The notes: generated from the sequence alone by a model not told the origin. Shown: positions 25,006 through 36,271, numbered from the stretch's first letter. The stretch: 64,000 bases of DNA from JBPOFY01 sp051252415 (GCA_051252415.1 JBPOGA010000003.1:1-64000), one strand, 5' to 3'. Numbers and translations: made by a program.

Positions 25006-27825
25006 TTAGTTAGAAATTTGTTTCAGTGCTTCGGCGCATCGAGGGGATACTGGACCCCATTCTGAAGTTTCGACGAGTGCTTCCACCCAGCGCCAACTGC
25101 GTGGGCAGCGGACTCCATCGGCATGAGCGACTTCGACAGAGATTTCAGCAGTATCTGTGGATTCTGTGACAGAGACCTGAGAAAGAATGAAGAGTTCCGG
25201 TAGGTCGGCTTCGTATTTCTTGAGTAAAGCGATTTTTGGATCGCTCGCTGGACCAGTGATCTCCGCTTTCGCATCAAGGCTTTGTCCAATGGTTTTCTTC
25301 TGGCGAAGTTCTTCGAGCTTATCGTTTAGCTGCTCTGAGAGAAAAGTGCGTAGCGTCTTGATCTCGTTGGCAATTTCTGGGTTGTCCCAAGCTTCGTCGA
25401 CATAAGGCCAGTCCTCGAGGCTGATTGGCTTGTCGCAGAAGTCAGAGTCCGTTTTTGCAAAGCTCCATGCCTCATCCGCTGTATGTGGGATGAGTGGGGC
25501 GATCAAGCGGGTGAAGACACTGAAAATTATCGAAATCGCAGTCTGTGAGGAGCGACGTGCTGGATCATTTGGAGCCGCCGTGTAGAGGCGATCCTTTAGG
25601 ATGTCGTGGTAAGTTGATGATAGGGTGTTCGCTACGAACGGGTCGATGAACTCCTTGAATGCGCGGTGGAACTCGTAAGCTTCGTAAGCTTCAGTCACAT
25701 TGCGCACAAGCTGTGCGAGCTCGTTGAGTGCCCATTTGTCGACTGGGTGTAGATCTTCTAGTGCCACCGCATCGGTTGCAGGGTTGAAGTCATAAAGACT
25801 ACCGACTTGGTATCGCAATGTGTTGCGCCAGTTGCGGTAGTTGTTTGCCACGTTCTTTACGATTTTATCGGAAACAGGCACGTCATTGCGGTAGTCCTGC
25901 GAGCAGATCCATAGGCGCACGATATCCGCGCCATACATTTTGATCCATTCGGGGAGTGGGCGAGCAGCGCCGTCGCTCTTGGAGAGCTTGGTGCCGTCTT
26001 CTTTCACGATGAACCCGTGAGTGAGGAGATTTTTATACGGTGCAGCTTTGTCAGCGATTACCGAGGTCCAGAGCGAGCTTTGGAACCAACCACGATGTTG
26101 ATCACTACCTTCGAGGTAGAGGTCTGCCGGCCAGCTGAGGTTCGGGCGCTTCTGAAGCACAGCACGGTGGCTGCTACCAGAGTCGATCCACACGTCGAGC
26201 GTGTCGCTACCACATTTGAGTTGGTCGGCGCTCGGCCAACCTTCTGGAAGTGCGATGCCGTCTAGGAGTTCAGCAGCAGTTTGCTTGAACCAAATGTTGG
26301 TGCCGTCTTTGGCGACCTTCTTGGAGATCGCACGAATGACGTCGGCATCAATGAAGGCTTCTCCGTCCTCGTTGTAGAACGCAGGAATAGGCACGCCCCA
26401 TGTGCGTTGACGGCTGATGCACCAGTCAGGACGGTTTTCGACTGCTGCACGGATGCGGTTCTTTCCCCATGATGGGATGAAGTTCACGTCTTCGATCGCT
26501 TTAAGCGCCAGTTGGCGGTCACCCTTTTCGTCGAGAGCGATGAACCACTGGTCCATTGCGCGGAAGACGACAGGTGTTTTCGAACGCCAGCAGTGTGGGT
26601 AGCTGTGCTCGATCTTCTTTTTCCCGATAAGTGAGCCGTTTTGCGCAGTGATGCGTAGCACGGCGAGGTTGGCGGGCGAGGGTTTGCCACCTTCGTCGAG
26701 GACAGAAAGTCCAACGAGCTCAGCTGGCACTTGGCCATCATCTACGTAGCAACCGTTGTCATCCAGCGGGCAGTAAACTTCGAGGCCATTGTTGATTCCG
26801 GTGATATAGTCATCTAGACCGTGGCCAGGTGCGGTATGCACACAACCAGTGCCGCTTTCGGTGGTGACGTAGTCGGCCAGCAGGATCGGGCTGGCGCGGT
26901 CGATAAAGGGGTGGCGGGCTTCGAGGCCTTCGAGTTGTGCTCCGAGGAAGGTTTCGATCGTTTCGACCCCTTCGAGTGAGCATTGCTCAGTCACCGATGC
27001 GAGTAGGGCAGTGGCCACGACGAGTGTGCCATGGTTGCTCTTGATCGCAGAGTATTCGATCTTCGGGTGAACAGACACCGCGAGATTGGCTGGAAGCGTC
27101 CATGGAGTGGTCGTCCAAATTAGGACCGCTGCGTCGTCATCAAGCTGAAGCTTTGTGCGTGCTTCTTCAGAAAGGGGCAGTTTGACGAAAACCGAGATGC
27201 TCTTGTGGTCGCGATACTCGATTTCAGCCTCTGCGAGGGCTGTAGCGCATGGAATTGACCAATAAACTGGCTTTTTCGAGCGATAAACGAGGCCTTTTTC
27301 CACAAAGCTAGCGAAAGTTTCGAGCTCAGTGGCTTCGTATTCAGGGTGGATCGTCCAGTATTCGTTTGCCCAATCGGCGAGGACGCCGAGGCGTTGGAAC
27401 TGCTCGGTTTGGCTTTTGCGATACTTGTCGGCGAATTTCGCACAGGCTTCACGCACCTCAAGCGGTGTGTAATCTGTGCGACCTGTCTCTTGGAGTTCGC
27501 GGGAAACTTTGTGCTCAATCGGTAGGCCGTGACTGTCCCAACCTGGGATGTATGGTGCCTTGTAGCCCTGCATCCACTTGTAGCGTAAAATAGTGTCCTT
27601 CAACGTCTTATTGAGGGCGTGGCCAAGGTGCAGGTCGCCATTTGTGAACGGCGGGCCGTCGTGTAAAATGAAGCTGGGGCCGTCGGCATTCTTAGCTTGG
27701 ATTTGCTCGTATAGACCGAGTTCTTTCCAGTGATCAATACGTGCGGGCTCGCGCTCCACCATGTTTCCGCGCATCGGGAAATTGGTTTGTGGGAGATTGA
27801 GCGTGTTCTTGAGGTCTTGAGCCAT
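25006..27825 (-). CDS. ileS: Isoleucyl-tRNA synthetase
   Basis: The 939-residue class I synthetase charges tRNA-Ile. The HIGH-type motif is H-L-G-H at 66-69 within P-P-F-T-N-G-D-L. The KMSKS loop reads K-L-S-K-S near residue 611. A CP1 editing domain and the anticodon-binding domain are recognisable by position. The C-terminal zinc motif seen in E. coli-type IleS is degenerate: C-P-R-S-W and S-P-R-C replace the C-x-x-C pairs. It heads the ileS / DksA-like / lspA run. Upstream it is divergent from a Na+/Ca2+ exchanger gene, 151 nt between start codons. Confidence 0.97.
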   Translation of the reverse strand: MAQDLKNTLNLPQTNFPMRGNMVEREPARIDHWKELGLYEQIQAKNADGPSFILHDGPPFTNGDLHLGHALNKTLKDTILRYKWMQGYKAPYIPGWDSHGLPIEHKVSRELQETGRTDYTPLEVREACAKFADKYRKSQTEQFQRLGVLADWANEYWTIHPEYEATELETFASFVEKGLVYRSKKPVYWSIPCATALAEAEIEYRDHKSISVFVKLPLSEEARTKLQLDDDAAVLIWTTTPWTLPANLAVSVHPKIEYSAIKSNHGTLVVATALLASVTEQCSLEGVETIETFLGAQLEGLEARHPFIDRASPILLADYVTTESGTGCVHTAPGHGLDDYITGINNGLEVYCPLDDNGCYVDDGQVPAELVGLSVLDEGGKPSPANLAVLRITAQNGSLIGKKKIEHSYPHCWRSKTPVVFRAMDQWFIALDEKGDRQLALKAIEDVNFIPSWGKNRIRAAVENRPDWCISRQRTWGVPIPAFYNEDGEAFIDADVIRAISKKVAKDGTNIWFKQTAAELLDGIALPEGWPSADQLKCGSDTLDVWIDSGSSHRAVLQKRPNLSWPADLYLEGSDQHRGWFQSSLWTSVIADKAAPYKNLLTHGFIVKEDGTKLSKSDGAARPLPEWIKMYGADIVRLWICSQDYRNDVPVSDKIVKNVANNYRNWRNTLRYQVGSLYDFNPATDAVALEDLHPVDKWALNELAQLVRNVTEAYEAYEFHRAFKEFIDPFVANTLSSTYHDILKDRLYTAAPNDPARRSSQTAISIIFSVFTRLIAPLIPHTADEAWSFAKTDSDFCDKPISLEDWPYVDEAWDNPEIANEIKTLRTFLSEQLNDKLEELRQKKTIGQSLDAKAEITGPASDPKIALLKKYEADLPELFILSQVSVTESTDTAEISVEVAHADGVRCPRSWRWVEALVETSEWGPVSPRCAEALKQISN

Positions 27826-27976
27826 GATTTTGAGCCGAGGACGGGTAAAAGCGGCGCAGTGTGGTTTTTTGGGTTACCAAGTCAAGCACTCAGAATTTTC
27901 TCGCAGATCTTCGGTATTACGGCTTCTTAGCTGTCGTCTGGATCGCTTCCTCTTGCAGCTGTTTCCGAATATTGAA

Positions 27977-28981
27977 ATGACACTCGCATTAATCAATCTA
28001 CCATTCACAGAACTCGCTATGCTGTGGTTGCTGCTACTCATGCTGGTGGGGCTCGCGGCGCTTTCGTTTGGTGGCGATTGGCTGACTGTGGGCGCGGCGA
28101 CCGTTTCGATTAAATTTAAGATCAATCCATTGGTGGTCGGTCTGACCATTGTTTCGATGGCCACCTCGATGCCGGAAATGATGACCTCGCTCTTGGCTGC
28201 CAAAGATAGCCCAGGTTTAGCACTAGGTAATATTTTGGGCAGTAATGTGGCAAACATTGGCCTGATTTTAGGTGTCACTGCTTTGATCGCGCCGTTGGCG
28301 GTGCAGTCGCGGCTGATTCGCCGTGAGGTGCCAATTCTGATCGGAGTCACCTTGCTCTTTACGCTGATGGCTCTCGGAGGCTATTCACGAGTTGAAGGTA
28401 TCGTTATGCTGGGGCTTACAGTGTTGTATTTGATCTATGTTGTTCGTAGTGCGAAGCAGGGGACTGATCCGTTCGAAGATGAACTTACCGAAGAGGTCGA
28501 GTCTGCATCGAAGCATTCGACGGGTGCTGGCATCGGGCTCGTTTTACTTGGTGGTGCGCTCCTCGCAGTCGGTGCTGATGTCTTAGTCGGCACCAGTGTG
28601 GAGATCGCAGGGCGCATGGGGGTGAGTGATACTTTGATCGGGCTGACGATTGTTGCGCTCGGCACCAGTTTACCAGAGCTGGCGGCCTCAGTCTCCGCGG
28701 CACGTTCTGGGCACACCGATATCTGTGCTGGTAATATCGTCGGTTCGAATCTCTTTAATATTCTGCTTATCGGTGGAGGCGTTGCGACGATCATTCCTAT
28801 TCCTGTGGAGACTTCGTTATTCCAGTTTGAGTTCCCGGCAGTGTTCGCGCTGACAGTATTACTACTCTGGTTCTTTAAGTCAGGTCATACTGTATCGCGC
28901 CGCGAAGGTGTAATCTTGATTTTCCTCTATCTGTCGATTCTCTCGGTTTCCGCGCTTAAACAGCTCGGTTATATCTTTTAA
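27977..28981 (+). CDS. K+-dependent Na+/Ca2+ exchanger family protein (YrbG-like)
   Basis: The ATG at 27977 gives 334 residues. An upstream extension to 27824 is open but would be hydrophilic and would overlap the ileS start, so it is rejected. Two homologous alpha repeats are visible: M-A-T-S-M-P-E with G-N-I-L-G-S-N-V-A-N, and L-G-T-S-L-P-E with G-N-I-V-G-S-N-L-F-N. About ten hydrophobic segments surround an acidic loop (~175-190). The family exchanges Na+ for Ca2+ across the inner membrane. Ion specificity is inferred from the repeats. gpmI follows after 18 nt, so the two may share a transcript. Confidence 0.9.
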   Translation: MTLALINLPFTELAMLWLLLLMLVGLAALSFGGDWLTVGAATVSIKFKINPLVVGLTIVSMATSMPEMMTSLLAAKDSPGLALGNILGSNVANIGLILGVTALIAPLAVQSRLIRREVPILIGVTLLFTLMALGGYSRVEGIVMLGLTVLYLIYVVRSAKQGTDPFEDELTEEVESASKHSTGAGIGLVLLGGALLAVGADVLVGTSVEIAGRMGVSDTLIGLTIVALGTSLPELAASVSAARSGHTDICAGNIVGSNLFNILLIGGGVATIIPIPVETSLFQFEFPAVFALTVLLLWFFKSGHTVSRREGVILIFLYLSILSVSALKQLGYIF

Positions 28982-28999
28982 TTTCAAATTCAAAATCAA

Positions 29000-30577
<1,578 letters not shown>

Positions 30578-30603
30578 GTCGAAAGGAGAGTTAAGTTTTA
30601 TAC

Positions 30604-30637
30604 AAAATCCCCTCAACGAAAGTTGCGGGGATTTTTT
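30604..30637 (+). terminator. Terminator after gpmI
   Basis: The stem aaaatcccctcaac / gttgcggggatttt has one mismatch and a GAAA loop, and ends in a run of six T. Confidence 0.88.
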
Positions 30638-30660
30638 GTGGAGTGATTCACCACGACTTG

Positions 30661-31515
30661 TTATGCCTCATTTTTTTCGATCTGTTTTAGGCTCTTGCCT
30701 CGGGAATCAGCCCAAGCAGTCAGGCCATTTGCGCTACCACCATGTATTGTGGCTGCTGCCGCACTCGGACTGGAGAACTCTGTATCTTTAACGAATGTAT
30801 ATGAATCACCATTTTGTGCCAGAAGCTTCTCTGTGATTAAATTATTTCTCTGTGCTAAAACTGAGGGCCATTTTTGTGCGGATGATCTTTCTTCAAGCAC
30901 TGCCTGTGAGCCTTTTAGGATGATGAAGCCATTAGGGGTTTGATAGCCTCTGGCTGTGACATTCTTAATCTTACAAAATAATATTTCTTTCTGAACCTGA
31001 TCAACTGTTTGCTTAGCAACTGCGGGGACAAAGGCATCAATATCTAATGCAGGAAGCATCTGCTGCATCTTTTCGAGGAAAATTTCCATTTCCTCTCGAT
31101 CTGATTCTGGAAGTCTGGCGTCACTTCCTTGGTTATTCATCACATGGACTCGCCCTGATTCCTTTGCAAGGTCGATAAATCTTCCTTCAAGATACTTAAC
31201 ATGTGCTTTCGTTAGATTTTCATCCTTGGATACGAAAAACACAATTTGATTCCAAAAGTCTTTGGTGAGGTGGCTCTTTACTCGGCTTCTTATGTTTTCT
31301 GCCTCGCCGATGTAAATTGCCTTTTTATTGGTGATAGGATCAACTCCAGTGAGAAAATACAGCCCTGTGCTCTCGCATTCATTTCTCTCCAGTAATTTCT
31401 CGAATTCACTCCTTGGGCCCGCAACCGCTTTCCCTGTCCAATTCGATAGTTCCGCAGTTCGAAGACGTTTAGGATCTCCGTATACTAGAAATAGTTTTAA
31501 TGTTGCAGAGGGCAT
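30661..31515 (-). CDS. GIY-YIG domain protein with DUF4357-like C-terminus
   Basis: The 284-residue protein has a GIY-YIG nuclease-like domain at about 50-140: G-L-Y at 51-53, A-I-Y-I-G at 66-70, the catalytic-type Arg at 76 (N-I-R-S-R) and a glutamate at 110 (Y-L-E-G-R). The C-terminal part (~220-270) resembles DUF4357, often found with this nuclease type. Such proteins are scattered and often near restriction or mobile genes; the role is not established. A DNA-cleaving or DNA-repair activity is plausible. It lies in an accessory insert between gpmI and eno. Its codon use looks more AT-rich than its neighbours, which fits horizontal gain. Confidence 0.82.
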   Translation of the reverse strand: MPSATLKLFLVYGDPKRLRTAELSNWTGKAVAGPRSEFEKLLERNECESTGLYFLTGVDPITNKKAIYIGEAENIRSRVKSHLTKDFWNQIVFFVSKDENLTKAHVKYLEGRFIDLAKESGRVHVMNNQGSDARLPESDREEMEIFLEKMQQMLPALDIDAFVPAVAKQTVDQVQKEILFCKIKNVTARGYQTPNGFIILKGSQAVLEERSSAQKWPSVLAQRNNLITEKLLAQNGDSYTFVKDTEFSSPSAAAATIHGGSANGLTAWADSRGKSLKQIEKNEA

Positions 31516-31644
31516 GAGTTATTTTCGCATGACAAGTTGTTATCTAAGTAAGAATCGTTAGATTTTACATAATCAATGCCGTTTAGTGAAGGCCGAATAT
31601 ACCGTGTATTGGATCGGTATATTTTTCAGCGTAGAATGTGCCTA

Positions 31645-31671
31645 AGGTAGCGGCGCGGGTCCCTCCGCGCC
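31645..31671 (+). repeat. REP element A
   Basis: A head AGGTAGC (31645-31651) precedes the palindrome ggcggg-type stem ggcgcgg / ccgcgcc (31652-31658 and 31665-31671) with loop gtccct. Element B and the reverse complement of element C share head and loop, which defines a family. Confidence 0.85.
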
Positions 31672-31733
31672 ATTGCAGCATTGTTGGGTTGCGGTTTCAG
31701 GTTCTTGCTCTGGCTCGGGCGGCTCATACGTGT

Positions 31734-31760
31734 GGCGCGCAGGGACGCGCGCCGCTACCT
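31734..31760 (-). repeat. REP element B, inverted relative to A
   Basis: On the minus strand it reads AGGTAGC, then ggcgcgc / gcgcgcc around gtccct. A and B form an inverted pair (BIME-like) about 60 nt apart. Confidence 0.85.
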
Positions 31761-31846
31761 TTCTTTTCCTGCCAGCTTCGACAACCTTGTGGTCCATATT
31801 GGCCGCTTCCTTGACATGAGTTTACATTCCGAGTTGACACTTACTT

Positions 31847-32299
31847 ATGTCGTTTGAACGGAAATCGCTTGCGCATACACCTCCTGGTTGGGTGGAAGAT
31901 GGCTCAACCTATTTCATTACGATCTGCCTAGAAGATCGTAAGTCTTCGATGTTGGTCGTACCAGAGATTGCCGAAGCGGTGAGAACTGCTGCTGCATTTT
32001 ATCAACGTGAATCCCATTGGTGGATGCAGTTGTTAGTTGTGATGCCAGATCATTTGCATGCGTTGATTTCGTTTAATCAGAAAATGCGTCCGATGAGTGA
32101 ATGCCTACGTGCGTGGAAGGCGTATCTGAAACGGAGTGCTGGTATCGAATGGCAGCGTGGTTATTTCGACCATCGCTTACGTACAGCTGATGCGGCGCGT
32201 GAGAAGGCTTTGTATATTCGCAATAATCCAGTTCGAGCCGGTTTGGTCGATGCTGCGGATGATTGGAAATACACGTGGTCTGCGGCAGAGCTAAGGTAG
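31847..32299 (+). CDS. rayT: REP-associated tyrosine transposase (RAYT, TnpA_REP/Y1 family)
   Basis: The 150-residue protein belongs to the HUH superfamily. The metal-binding HUH motif is H69-L-H71 in M-P-D-H-L-H-A-L. The catalytic tyrosine is Y123 in A-L-Y-I-R-N-N-P-V-R-A-G-L-V, a hallmark of the family. Known RAYTs bind and cut single-stranded REP hairpins and are thought to disperse them. REP elements A and B lie upstream and C overlaps the stop codon, as in typical REPtrons. It appears intact. RAYTs are usually vertically kept single-copy genes and do not transpose like insertion sequences. Confidence 0.93.
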   Translation: MSFERKSLAHTPPGWVEDGSTYFITICLEDRKSSMLVVPEIAEAVRTAAAFYQRESHWWMQLLVVMPDHLHALISFNQKMRPMSECLRAWKAYLKRSAGIEWQRGYFDHRLRTADAAREKALYIRNNPVRAGLVDAADDWKYTWSAAELR

Positions 32300-32325
32300 C
32301 GGCGGAGGGACCCGCGCCGCTACCT
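32294..32325 (-). repeat. REP element C, overlapping the RAYT stop codon
   Basis: Arms aggtagcggc (32294-32303) and gccgctacct (32316-32325) are perfect inverted repeats. Read on the minus strand it matches element A through the loop gtccctcc. The TAG stop of the RAYT gene (32297-32299) is inside the left arm. Confidence 0.85.
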
Positions 32326-32347
32326 GATTACTCCGCATCTCAACCCA

Positions 32348-32384
32348 CAAAAAAGCCCGACGGTTTCCCGTCGGGCTTTTGTTT
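32348..32384. terminator. Bidirectional terminator downstream of eno
   Basis: A perfect 13-bp stem aaaagcccgacgg / ccgtcgggctttt (32351-32363 and 32368-32380) is flanked by A- and T-runs. It ends eno transcripts on the minus strand and can stop the RAYT transcript on the plus strand. Confidence 0.93.
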
Positions 32385-32403
32385 AAACTGTATCTAAGAG
32401 GAC

Positions 32404-33684
<1,281 letters not shown>

Positions 33685-33972
33685 AGTAAAAGCGTTTTAT
33701 TTTCTGGTTAATTACGTGCTCTGCCTCCGATTGAATTGAATCGCCCGGATTATGGACAAAGCAGGCTGTTGTTGTGCATGCTACACGCTAACTGTCAATG
33801 ATTCCCGAATGAGGAGGCTTTATGATTAAGCGGTCGGATGCTTGTTGATAACCTTAACTAATTGCATCGAGGTTTATGATTAGTGTAGCTGTTTTAGTGT
33901 CGATGCGCCGTAGCCAAAAAAGCACAGGCCGCGTAGCCTGTGCTTTAGAAAAGATTGGATGTAGCGGAAAGC
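33685..33972. other. Gap between eno and the TPR-protein gene
   Basis: These 288 nt contain the promoter side of eno and the terminator at 33915-33946. A Shine-Dalgarno-like GAGGAGG before an eight-codon frame at 33822-33848 is noted but not called as a gene. Confidence 0.5.
33915..33946 (-). terminator. Terminator of the YfgM-like gene
   Basis: The stem aaagcacaggc / gcctgtgcttt (33919-33929 and 33935-33945) is followed on the minus strand by six T. Confidence 0.9.
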
Positions 33973-34653
33973 TTACTTCTGTGTTTGGTAGTAGCTAAGG
34001 CGATCTTTCCAGCTGCCAGCTAGAGGCATTGCATTGATTTGCGCCATGTAGCTTTCGAATTCTTCGTTATTTCCAGCGATGTCGGCATTGATCGCTAGGT
34101 GATAAGCCGCTTCGGCACGAGCCGATTCAGGGAGACTGTTGTTGGATGTGATCGCATTGAGTTTTGAAAGGCCTGCCTCTGTGTCTCCAGAATGATAGAG
34201 TGCGAAAGCTAGGCCGAGTGCTGCACGTCCAGCGAGGATGTTATCGCCGAGGTTCTTTTCTGCGAGTGTGTAGAGCTCAATTGCCTTTGCGTGGTCTTCA
34301 GCTTTGTAAGCTTCGTCGGCAGAGGTAAGTGCTGCGAGGCCACCCAGTGCATTAGAATTGTCTTTGGCAAACTCAGCCAGCGCACCTTCACTGATTGCAG
34401 CTGTATAGCTTGCTTGAAGTTGTTGTTTTGCGTGCTCCTTATACATGCGCATGCCGTTGATCGCGATAATGATCAGCGCTAGGACAGTGATGCAGCCGGT
34501 GATGAAACCCTTGTTCTCCATCCAATACATGCTGATACGATCCTCGATCGAAATTTCAACGGAGTCCTCTAGGCCTACGAGATTACGCTCATCGACTTGT
34601 TGGTCGTCTGGAAGTGTTGGGTTTTTGGATTTCTTGTGCTTTGGGTGATTCAT
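33973..34653 (-). CDS. Membrane-anchored TPR protein, YfgM/TPR_21-like
   Basis: The 226-residue protein has a charged cytoplasmic N-terminus (~1-48) and a single membrane helix (~50-67, F-I-T-G-C-I-T-V-L-A-L-I-I-I-A). A periplasmic domain of helical TPR-like repeats follows, with A-x-x-x-Y and G-x-A-L-G-L-A-x-A-L-Y-H-x-G-D-x-x-A-G patterns. The layout matches YfgM, a companion of the Sec translocon and periplasmic chaperones. The role is inferred from topology and repeat type, since sequence similarity to the E. coli protein is weak. It is 91 nt downstream of purU on the same strand. Confidence 0.72.
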   Translation of the reverse strand: MNHPKHKKSKNPTLPDDQQVDERNLVGLEDSVEISIEDRISMYWMENKGFITGCITVLALIIIAINGMRMYKEHAKQQLQASYTAAISEGALAEFAKDNSNALGGLAALTSADEAYKAEDHAKAIELYTLAEKNLGDNILAGRAALGLAFALYHSGDTEAGLSKLNAITSNNSLPESARAEAAYHLAINADIAGNNEEFESYMAQINAMPLAGSWKDRLSYYQTQK

Positions 34654-34744
34654 GTGTCTAAATTCCTAATAGGTAGTGTCTAAAGTGGGCGTAGTAATTA
34701 ATTAGCTATGGGCTATTATCAATTACAAATTGCGGCGTAGCCGC

Positions 34745-35596
34745 CTAGTCGAATACAACGGTCTTGTTGTTGTAAACTAAAATACGGTTGTCGAGGTGAA
34801 GTCGTATCGCTTGCGCAAAGACTGATTTTTCGAGATCTCTGCCTTTGCGGACAAGTTCGGGGACCGAGTTGCGGTGATTGATGCGCGTTACGTCTTGGTG
34901 GATGATTGGACCTTCATCAAGGTCGGCGGTGGCGTAGTGAGCCGTTGCACCGATGAGCTTGACGCCACGGGCATGTGCTTGGTGGTATGGCTTACCGCCA
35001 GCAAAAGCTGGTAAGAAAGAGTGGTGGATATTGATCACTGGGCAGCCAGCTTCTTTGAGGAAGGTGTCGGAGAGTACTTGCATGTAGCGCGCCATGACGA
35101 CGAGTTTGGCACCATGCTTGTGGACGACCTTTAGTTGCTCGGCTTCGGCATCGGCCTTGCTTGCGGCGGTAACAGGAACGTGGTAGAAGGGGATGTCATA
35201 GCGGGCGGCGTCTTCAGCAAGCGCTTGGTGGTTCGAGATTATACAGGCGAGTTCACCGGCCATTTCACCTGCACGAAAGCGGAGAATGGTATCGTGAAAG
35301 CAGTGGTCGATCTTCGAAACGAATAGAGCTACCTTCGGACGGTCTTCGGATTGGGCGACTTGAACAGTCATGCCGAGTTCGTCAGATGCAAATTTCTCGA
35401 AGGCTGAGGCTTCTTCGTCGATTTGGCCAGAGGGTGTCCATTCCACACGCTGAAAAAAGATATTAGCGACTAGGTCTTTGTGTTGGTCTGCGTGGTGGAT
35501 ATTACTCCCACGCAGAAAAATCCAACTGGAGACCCGCGAAACTAGGCCAGGTTGATCCGGGCCGTAAAGGAGTGCGATGATTGTCGGGGCTTTCAT
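34745..35596 (-). CDS. purU: Formyltetrahydrofolate deformylase
   Basis: The 283-residue enzyme hydrolyses 10-formyl-THF to formate and THF, balancing the one-carbon pool and feeding formate to purine synthesis. An N-terminal ACT domain (~5-85, G-P-D-Q-P-G-L-V) precedes the formyltransferase-like domain with N-I-H-H-S-F-L-P at 189-196 and catalytic Asp in D-L-D-E-G-P-I-I (Asp227). The length and ACT domain separate it from PurN. The region upstream is a repeat mosaic. Confidence 0.95.
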   Translation of the reverse strand: MKAPTIIALLYGPDQPGLVSRVSSWIFLRGSNIHHADQHKDLVANIFFQRVEWTPSGQIDEEASAFEKFASDELGMTVQVAQSEDRPKVALFVSKIDHCFHDTILRFRAGEMAGELACIISNHQALAEDAARYDIPFYHVPVTAASKADAEAEQLKVVHKHGAKLVVMARYMQVLSDTFLKEAGCPVINIHHSFLPAFAGGKPYHQAHARGVKLIGATAHYATADLDEGPIIHQDVTRINHRNSVPELVRKGRDLEKSVFAQAIRLHLDNRILVYNNKTVVFD

Positions 35597-35687
35597 TTGG
35601 AATCGAATGAAGCTAAGTGTCCGGCTTTACGCTGCAATCCCTAAAAATAGATGCTTAGGGGCGTGTGCAATTTTCGTGATGGGATAT

Positions 35688-35851
35688 GGTAGCGCAGGTG
35701 CGTCTCGCCCTTCGACCATGCTCAGGGCCTTGAGCCTGCCGAAACGGCACCGCACAGATGTCTGAGCGCTTCAGCCATCATAACGCGGATGCGCACCGAG
35801 ACCTCGTCTTCGCTCTACGAGCTATGCCGGACGCAGCGGTGCTGCGCTACC
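35688..35851. repeat. REP-like unit bounded by ggtagcgcag inverted repeats
   Basis: The 10-nt arms 35688-35697 and 35842-35851 are exact reverse complements. The left end (ggtagcgcaggtgcgtct) matches the element at 58621 except for one base. The segment contains a 21-nt string (35700-35720) that recurs exactly at 59125-59145. Confidence 0.7.
35708..35727. repeat. cccttcgac-gctcaggg palindrome, copy 1
   Basis: The sequence cccttcgaccatgctcaggg has one extra base relative to the other copies. This short repeat type is widespread in bacterial intergenic DNA. Confidence 0.7.
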
Positions 35852-35927
35852 TCAAGAGTCTGTCGGACTGGTATAGCTGATCTACAGAGCCACTTAAATA
35901 TGAAGTTCAAGCTCTCCTCCTTTCCTT

Positions 35928-35946
35928 CCCTGAGCTTGTCGAAGGG
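35928..35946 (-). repeat. cccttcgac-gctcaggg palindrome, copy 2 (inverted)
   Basis: On the minus strand it reads cccttcgacaagctcaggg, 18 of 19 bases identical to copy 3. Confidence 0.75.
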
Positions 35947-36033
35947 GTTAAGGAGGAGTCTCGGCGAAGCCGAGGAGGAGGTTCGTCGGTCGTGTTTAAG
36001 CAGCTCATTCGAGAACTACCCTTCCGTCTGCGA

Positions 36034-36052
36034 CCCTTCGACGAGCTCAGGG
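36034..36052 (+). repeat. cccttcgac-gctcaggg palindrome, copy 3
   Basis: The sequence cccttcgacgagctcaggg is in inverted orientation to copy 2, about 90 nt away. Confidence 0.75.
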
Positions 36053-36271
36053 CATGGAAGGAACTTAATTTAAACTATAGGTATATCTATCACGGAGCTC
36101 AAATCCGTCCTAAGGTAGTGCCATTCGACCTCCGTGTCCGCATCTGTTATGAGCCGCGCCTTCAACACTGGCGTCAGCACAGAGGCCGACGCTCCGAAAT
36201 TCAGGACCTTATTTTTACCCCGACTTAAAATTGCACCCAACCTGTGGAGCGTTCGTGGCCTTGCTTAACTA

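Larger units (their letters stand above)
31516..31846. other. Intergenic stretch with REP palindromes upstream of the RAYT gene
   Basis: The 331-nt gap between the GIY-YIG gene and the REP-associated transposase holds a short hairpin (aatatacc / ggtatatt, 31596-31623) and two REP elements in inverted orientation, listed separately. No further gene is seen. Confidence 0.7.
35597..36271. other. 675-nt gene-free repeat mosaic
   Basis: No convincing gene is present. The stretch holds a REP-like inverted pair (35688-35697 with 35842-35851) and several copies of a cccttcgac...gctcaggg palindrome at 35708-35727, 35928-35946 and 36034-36052. Smaller hairpins such as tcggcgaagccga near 35961 also occur. 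The last ~200 nt show no structure that I can recognise. Confidence 0.75.

Noticed and set aside
27824..27976. N-terminal extension of the Na+/Ca2+ exchanger
   Set aside because: It is hydrophilic, overlaps the divergent ileS start and precedes a normal exchanger N-terminus.
31847..32299. RAYT gene as an insertion sequence
   Set aside because: No terminal repeats or target duplication of an IS are seen; the REP hairpins fit the RAYT model instead.
33811..33848. GAGGAGG followed by an eight-codon frame
   Set aside because: It is too short to support as a gene, and the matching leader function (attenuator) has no downstream gene on that strand.
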